Assembly (NCBI GenBank): GCA_031272005.1
Contig: JAISUQ010000021.1
Location: 1-10,259, forward strand
Length of the DNA stretch: 10,259 nt
Source of the DNA: Coriobacteriales bacterium
GTDB taxonomy: Bacteria > Actinomycetota > Coriobacteriia > Coriobacteriales > UBA8131
Reading direction: 5' to 3'
The translations under genes and the position numbers were made by a program. Under the pieces are notes generated by a model, which was not told the origin of the DNA, did not search any database, and saw only the letters and a program-made list of their open reading frames with translations. Shown one piece after another: positions 6,646 to 10,259 of this stretch. Every line of letters starts with the position of its first letter. Position 1 is the first letter of the stretch.

Positions 6646-7334
6646 TGTTGGAGTTGAAGGGGCTGGAGTCCTACTACGGCGAGAGCCGGGTGGTCAACGG
6701 TGTGGATCTGAGCGTGGCCGATGGCAACATCGTCTGTTTGATCGGGCGCAATGGCGTGGGCAAGAGCACCTTGCTGAAAAGCATCATGGGGCTGGTGCGC
6801 AGCAAAGGCACCATCAGCTTCGACGGGCAGGAAATCATGAAGATGCCCACCTACAACCGCACCCGCCTGGGGATAGGCTATGTGCCCCAGGGCCGCGAGA
6901 TCTTCCCCCAGATGACCGTGCAGGAAAACCTGGAGTTGGGCATGCGGGCCATCCACGGCAAGGCCAAGCTGCCGGATTACATCTATGAGCTGTTCCCGGT
7001 GCTGCCGAAGTTCGCCAAGCGCAAAGGTGGCGACTTGAGCGGCGGCCAGCAGCAGCAGCTGGCCATCGCCCGCGCCCTGGCCTGCGAACCCCGCCTGCTG
7101 ATCCTTGACGAGCCCACCGAAGGCATCCAGCCCTCAATCATCCAGGACATCGGGGTGGCCATCCGCCGCATCAATGCCGAAAAGGGCGTGACTGTGCTGA
7201 TGGTCGAACAATACCTGGAGTTCGTCCTGGACATCTCCCAATATCTCTATGTGATGGAGAAAGGCGAGATTGTCCTGGAGGGCGAGACTGCTAAACTGGA
7301 CGTGGACAAGATTCAGCGGATCATGACCGAGTGA
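6645..7334 (+). CDS. urtE: Urea ABC transporter, ATP-binding protein UrtE
   Basis: This 229-residue LivF-type ATPase is the partner of UrtD. Motifs are Walker A GRNGVGKS (34-41), YVPQGREIFPQMTVQENLELG (79-99, Q-loop region), signature LSGGQQQQ (131-138), Walker B and D-loop LILDEPTEGIQPS (152-164), and VEQYLEF (187-193), with Gln in place of the H-loop His as is usual in this subfamily. The EPTEGIQPSI string is typical of UrtE and helps to separate it from LivF. ATG 6645 overlaps the urtD stop (TGATG), and the strong site GGAGGTGAG (6631-6639) lies 5 bp upstream within the urtD 3' end. A TTG at 6642 is in frame but less well spaced. Length is normal. Confidence 0.96.
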   Translation: MLELKGLESYYGESRVVNGVDLSVADGNIVCLIGRNGVGKSTLLKSIMGLVRSKGTISFDGQEIMKMPTYNRTRLGIGYVPQGREIFPQMTVQENLELGMRAIHGKAKLPDYIYELFPVLPKFAKRKGGDLSGGQQQQLAIARALACEPRLLILDEPTEGIQPSIIQDIGVAIRRINAEKGVTVLMVEQYLEFVLDISQYLYVMEKGEIVLEGETAKLDVDKIQRIMTE

Positions 7335-7346
7335 TCGGAGCGCCAA

Positions 7347-7967
7347 GTGGATAACTACATCATCACCATCGCCCGGGGGTTTGGCAGCGGCGGCAAGCGC
7401 ATCGGCGTCGACCTTGGCCTGGAGCTGGGCATCCCCTGCTACGAAAGCCAGATCCTGAGCATGGCCTCGGAGTACAGCGGCATCAACAAGGACCGCTTCG
7501 TGGAGGTGGACGAGCGGCTGCGCAACTTCACCAGCAAGCTGAAGCTGGCGCCGACCACCAACTTCGTGCTGGAGCCCACGGACCGCCACTTTGTCTCCGA
7601 CGACAACCTGTTCAACATCCAGGCGGCCATCATTGAGCAGCTGGCACATACCGAGTCCTGCATCATCGTTGGCAAGTGCGCCAACTGGGTGCTGCGCAAC
7701 TACCGCAATGTCCTCAGCATCTACGTCGAGGCGCCGCGCGACTTCTGTGCCCGCAGCGTCATGGAGCGCCTGGGCGTGGGGCTGGATGAGGCCAGCCGGC
7801 TGATTGAGCGCACCGACCGCTACCGCGCCGATTACTTCAAACACTACACCAAAGGCCGCGACTGGACCGACCCCGTCCTCTACGACCTGACCCTGAACAG
7901 CGGCCGCGTCCCTCCCGAAGACTGCGTAGAACTGATTGCCCACTACGCCAGGCGCAAGTTCGCATAG
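7347..7967 (+). CDS. Cytidylate kinase-like family protein
   Basis: This 206-residue protein resembles the cytidylate-kinase-like family (Pfam Cytidylate_kin2), P-loop NTPases common in Clostridia whose substrate is usually unknown. The start MDNYIITIARGFGSGGKRIG carries the family's modified P-loop GSGGKRIG (13-20). Later come the IIVGKCANWVL block (106-116, usually 'IIVGR.A..vL') and a lid-like segment, ERTDRYRADYFKHYTKGRDWTDPVLYDLTLNS (154-185), with the conserved DRYRADYF and YDL patterns. The start is GTG 7347 with CGGAG at 7336-7340, 6 bp upstream; no nearer ATG gives the complete P-loop. It begins 12 bp after urtE on the same strand and is probably co-transcribed. No direct role in urea transport is known; nucleotide salvage, a stand-alone kinase or a regulator are all possible. 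Lys110 replaces the usual Arg in the 'GR' motif. Confidence 0.85.
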   Translation: MDNYIITIARGFGSGGKRIGVDLGLELGIPCYESQILSMASEYSGINKDRFVEVDERLRNFTSKLKLAPTTNFVLEPTDRHFVSDDNLFNIQAAIIEQLAHTESCIIVGKCANWVLRNYRNVLSIYVEAPRDFCARSVMERLGVGLDEASRLIERTDRYRADYFKHYTKGRDWTDPVLYDLTLNSGRVPPEDCVELIAHYARRKFA

Positions 7968-8029
7968 CAGAAGCATCTGCCGTCAGACCACCAGGCGAGT
8001 CCGACATTCTCCGCATAATTGTACTTTAT

Positions 8030-8066
8030 TAAACTTATTGTGTGCTATATCGTGGCTATAAGTTTA
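8030..8066. repeat. AT-rich 9-bp inverted repeat
   Basis: TAAACTTAT (8030-8038) is repeated as its exact reverse complement ATAAGTTTA (8058-8066), separated by 19 bp. A G-T wobble and one further A-T pair could extend the stem outward to 8028 and 8068. The sequence after it is not U-rich. It could be a regulator-binding site, a weak bidirectional terminator or a DNA structural element; the sequence alone does not decide. Confidence 0.45.
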
Positions 8067-8144
8067 GTTATGGCCAATTTTGTTGTATTGCAGTCTTATT
8101 AGCCCGACAAACCGTAAAGCAAACAAACTTTTTTCGATAACCTC

Positions 8145-8175
8145 TTGACAGCTGCAATATTATATGGTTTATAAT
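8145..8175 (+). promoter_or_regulatory. Sigma-70/SigA-type promoter of the padR operon
   Basis: A perfect -35 box TTGACA (8145-8150) and a perfect -10 box TATAAT (8170-8175) are separated by 19 bp, two more than optimal. Transcription would start near 8182, leaving a leader of about 28 nt before padR. A poly-T stretch (8130-8134) just upstream could act as an UP-like element. The long spacer, together with the overlapping inverted repeat, suggests a controlled rather than constitutive promoter. Confidence 0.75.
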
Positions 8176-8196
8176 ATCGCATTGCTTACGATATTA
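8172..8196. promoter_or_regulatory. Probable PadR operator (TAATATCG-N9-CGATATTA)
   Basis: TAATATCG (8172-8179) and its exact reverse complement CGATATTA (8189-8196) are separated by 9 bp. The repeat overlaps the -10 box and the predicted transcription start and ends at the ribosome binding site. PadR-family dimers bind such dyads and usually repress their own operon. Position plus symmetry make this the likely autoregulatory site; binding itself is inferred. Confidence 0.6.
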
Positions 8197-8209
8197 GGAG
8201 GTGAATAGG

Positions 8210-8521
8210 TTGGGCTTTCAGATTACAGCGGCACTCCTCGATGCCTGTGTGCTCTCGATACTTTCCGGTGGCGACACTTATGGGTATGAGCTGACGCAGG
8301 GGCTCAAGGACAAGCTGCAGGTATCGGAGTCCACACTCTACCCGGTGCTTCGACGTTTGCAGGGCGGCGGCCTGCTGCGCACCTACGATCAACCCTGGCA
8401 GGGGCGCAATCGTCGTTACTATTCGATCACCGATGGTGGAAGGGCTCAACTGGCGCAATTCCGGAGGGACTGGTCGCAGTTTCGCGATCAGTTGAATTCA
8501 CTGTTAGGAAGTGAGGGATGA
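8210..8521 (+). CDS. PadR family transcriptional regulator
   Basis: This 103-residue winged-helix repressor belongs to the short PadR subfamily, which consists of the DNA-binding domain plus a short dimerisation helix. Motifs are LDACVLSIL (10-18), GDTYGYELTQGL (21-32), the recognition-helix region SESTLYPVLRRLQGGGLL (39-56) and the wing GRNRRYYSITDGGRAQL (65-81). TTG 8210 is preferred as start because AGGAGG (8196-8201) lies 8 bp upstream and the protein then begins MGFQITAALLDACVL. An in-frame GTG at 8201 falls inside that ribosome binding site and would add MNR. It heads an operon with the DUF1700 and DUF4097 genes, an arrangement known in Firmicutes in which the PadR partner responds to envelope-related or drug signals. 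The effector is unknown. The stop overlaps the next gene by 4 bp (ATGA at 8518). Confidence 0.92.
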   Translation: MGFQITAALLDACVLSILSGGDTYGYELTQGLKDKLQVSESTLYPVLRRLQGGGLLRTYDQPWQGRNRRYYSITDGGRAQLAQFRRDWSQFRDQLNSLLGSEG

Positions 8522-9294
8522 TGGACAGGAACACCTATCTGCAGCAACTTGAAGCTGCTTTGGCCAGCCTGCCGGCCAACGAGCGCCAGGACGCCCTGGC
8601 CTTCTACGCCGAGTATCTGGATGACGCCGGCCCGCAAGGTCTGGCAGCAGCACTGGAGTCTTTGGGCAGCCCCAGCCAGCTGGCCGCCCAGATCAAGGCC
8701 GAAAGCGCCATCCGCGGGCTCTCGGCGCCGCCCGCGATACCGCAACCACAACCCCAGGTTGCCACCGTAGCGCCTCAGCCGGTCAAGCAGGCCTCACCCT
8801 GGAAGACCGTCTGGATCGTCATCCTGGCCATCTTCGCCATTCCGGTGGGGATACCGCTGCTGATAGTGCTGGCGGCTGTGATATTCGCGGTGTTGGCGGT
8901 GTTGTTCGCGGTGTTGATCGCCCTGGCAGCCACTGTGGTTGGCATCTTTGCCGGCGGCATCTTGAGCATCGTCGCCGGATTCATCCTGCTGTTCTCCAGC
9001 TTCGCCACCGGCCTGTTCTATATGGGCAGCGGGCTGTTGGTGCTTGGCCTGGCCTTGTTGTTCGGTTGGCTGTTCTGGAAGCTGGGCGGCTTGCTGATCA
9101 AAGGTGTGGCCAAGCTGTTCAACCTGATTCGTGGCAAAGTCTCCAAGAAGAACCGGGACGCCAGCATCCAGGGCAGCGGCGCTGCTGACCCGGGCATGGT
9201 CTACGCCCAGGTCGAAACCATCAACGACAGCAATGCCGCCGGCATCAACGCTATGGCCAACGACTCAATAGCTAACGGGGAGGAGCAGAAATGA
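8518..9294 (+). CDS. DUF1700 (HAAS-type) membrane protein
   Basis: This 258-residue protein has the classic DUF1700 architecture. The N-terminal helical domain (residues 1-65) contains YLQQLEAALASLPANERQDALAFYAEYLDDAG and ALESLGSPSQLAAQI. A Pro/Gln-rich linker (68-92) follows, then four to five tightly packed hydrophobic segments (about 97-204) and a polar C-terminal tail of ~50 residues. The helical domain is the PadR-associated signalling type (HAAS, HTH-associated alpha-helical signalling), thought to couple a membrane or envelope signal to the partner PadR regulator. ATG 8518 overlaps the padR stop (ATGA), with AGGAAG at 8506-8511; ATG 8521 directly after it is equally possible and shortens the protein by one residue. 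The stop overlaps the DUF4097 start by 4 bp, so all three genes look translationally coupled. Confidence 0.9.
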   Translation: MMDRNTYLQQLEAALASLPANERQDALAFYAEYLDDAGPQGLAAALESLGSPSQLAAQIKAESAIRGLSAPPAIPQPQPQVATVAPQPVKQASPWKTVWIVILAIFAIPVGIPLLIVLAAVIFAVLAVLFAVLIALAATVVGIFAGGILSIVAGFILLFSSFATGLFYMGSGLLVLGLALLFGWLFWKLGGLLIKGVAKLFNLIRGKVSKKNRDASIQGSGAADPGMVYAQVETINDSNAAGINAMANDSIANGEEQK

Positions 9295-10259
9295 AGAAGT
9301 CAACCCGCAACATCCTGATTGTTTCGCTGGTTTTGATCTTGGTGGGCGGCGTGCTGGCTGGCACCGGCTGGGCTTTGGGTGGTGCCCGCTCTGTCGCTCT
9401 GACCAGCAGCGGTCCCGTGGTTAACAATCCGGCCAACCTGATCCAGGTCGATGAGCATTACAGCAAGATCACCAGTATCGATTTCGACGTCGATGTCATG
9501 GAATTACACCTGCAACCAGGCGAAGAGTTTGCCCTCAGCGGCAGTTACTATGATAATAACGGCGCTTTGGAGATAACCGAGAGCAACGGTAAGCTGTCGG
9601 TACAGCTGAACCGCAATACCTACGGCACCAGCATCCTCAACTTCAACTGGGGTCTTGGTTTCAACGGCATCGGTGAGTACAACAGCCAGACCCTGACTTT
9701 GACCTACCCGGCCAACAGCAAGTTCACCAGCGTTATCCTGAACTCCGACTATGGCGATATCGAAATCTCAGGCCTGAATGCCAATTCCCTGTCATTGGAC
9801 ATGGACGCTGGCTCGTTTATCGGCGAGAACATCAAGGTCGACAGCCTGGATGCCTATCTGGACTTTGGCGACTTCACTATCAACAACCTGGATGTCACCA
9901 ACACCGCCACCCTGGAGCTGAACAGCGGCCAGCTGAGCTCCGACGATGGCGGCATCACGGTCGGTGAGCTGGAAGCTACTCTGGATTTGGGCGACATCGA
10001 CATCGACGAACTGACTGTCAAGAATTCCGGCAACCTGACACTGAGCGCTGGCGCCCTGAACATCAACAAGGTTGAAGCCAATGACTTGAGCATCTTTGCC
10101 GACATGGGCAGTGTGGAAGTCAAAGGCAAGCTCACCGGCACCAGCATCTTCGAAGTGAGGATGGGCAGCTGCAGCTTAGAAATGGATCAATCAGCCGAAA
10201 GAATAGCCTTTGAGATTGTTACCGACATGGGCAGCATAGACATCAACGGTAGGGATTAC
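9291..10259 (+). CDS. DUF4097 family beta-solenoid protein (3' end outside window)
   Basis: The frame is open to the window edge and gives 323 residues with no stop; the C-terminus is missing. ATG 9291 overlaps the DUF1700 stop (ATGA), with GGGGAGGAG (9277-9285) just upstream. Residues 8-30 form one membrane segment after MKKSTRN, so the protein is probably anchored with its bulk outside. From about residue 60 the sequence is Gly/Asp/Asn-rich beta sequence. From residue 150 it falls into turns of ~20 residues, each with a Gly-centred motif (Gly155, 174, 193, 213, 234, 254, 273, 292, 314; for example DYGDIEI, DFGDFTI, DLGDIDI, DMGSIDI). This matches the DUF4097 (putative adhesin-like) fold. 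Partnership with PadR and DUF1700 is common; the biochemical role is unknown, with envelope-stress sensing as the usual inference. Confidence 0.88.
   Translation, partial: MKKSTRNILIVSLVLILVGGVLAGTGWALGGARSVALTSSGPVVNNPANLIQVDEHYSKITSIDFDVDVMELHLQPGEEFALSGSYYDNNGALEITESNGKLSVQLNRNTYGTSILNFNWGLGFNGIGEYNSQTLTLTYPANSKFTSVILNSDYGDIEISGLNANSLSLDMDAGSFIGENIKVDSLDAYLDFGDFTINNLDVTNTATLELNSGQLSSDDGGITVGELEATLDLGDIDIDELTVKNSGNLTLSAGALNINKVEANDLSIFADMGSVEVKGKLTGTSIFEVRMGSCSLEMDQSAERIAFEIVTDMGSIDINGRDY

Larger units (their letters stand above)
7968..8209 (+). other. AT-rich intergenic region between the urea operon and the padR operon
   Basis: This is 242 bp without a gene and much richer in A+T than its surroundings. 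Just after the kinase stop is a weak hairpin, GCAGA (7967-7971) with TCTGC (7976-7980), without a U-run, so no convincing terminator for the upstream operon is seen. Further on are an AT-rich inverted repeat (8030-8066), the padR promoter (8145-8175) and its probable operator (8172-8196), listed separately. The leader ends with the ribosome binding site AGGAGGTGA (8196-8204). Confidence 0.75.

Noticed and set aside
7134..7976. A 280-codon antisense open frame opposite the end of urtE and the kinase-like gene
   Set aside because: Same compositional shadow effect; it crosses two well-supported genes and has no family motif.

Overview
The window is a high-GC bacterial segment (roughly 60% G+C by eye in the genes, clearly AT-richer between 8000 and 8200) in which every supported gene lies on the + strand. 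Several traits point to a monoderm, Firmicutes/Clostridia-like organism: a urea-binding protein exported as a lipoprotein with a Gly/Ser/Thr linker after the lipobox Cys, strong AGGAGG ribosome binding sites, a PadR–DUF1700–DUF4097 module, and a cytidylate-kinase-like protein of the type frequent in Clostridia. This is inferred from gene style; no taxonomic marker gene is present.

Region 1 (1-1934) is the end of a urease maturation operon: the 3' end of ureF, then ureG and ureD (also called ureH). This is the F-G-D order of Gram-positive ureABCEFGD operons, so the structural genes ureABC and ureE are expected just upstream of the window. UreD carries a 56-residue Pro/Ser/Ala-rich insert encoded by a 6-bp tandem array.

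Region 2 (2061-7334) is a complete urea ABC transporter operon in canonical order urtA-B-C-D-E: lipoprotein receptor, two LivH/LivM-type permeases and two LivG/LivF-type ATPases. A 254-bp gap with a very GC-rich hairpin separates urtA from urtB; the other genes are tightly spaced or overlap. Together with region 1 this is a urea uptake plus urease activation block: UrtABCDE imports scarce urea, and UreDFG load nickel into urease so that it can be hydrolysed to ammonia and CO2. Only 12 bp after urtE a cytidylate-kinase-like gene begins with GTG, probably in the same transcript.

Region 3 (7968-8209) is an AT-rich intergenic stretch with two inverted repeats and a strong-looking promoter. It separates the urea block from an unrelated operon.

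Region 4 (8210-end) holds a PadR-family repressor, a DUF1700 membrane protein and a DUF4097 predicted beta-solenoid protein cut by the window edge, each overlapping the next by 4 bp. A perfect inverted repeat overlapping the -10 box suggests autorepression by the PadR protein.

Nothing here is a clear new system. The oddities most worth a second look are the hexanucleotide array inside ureD, the Ala/Thr-rich tails on UrtC and UrtD, the hairpin and direct repeats between urtA and urtB, and the kinase-like gene appended to the transporter operon.
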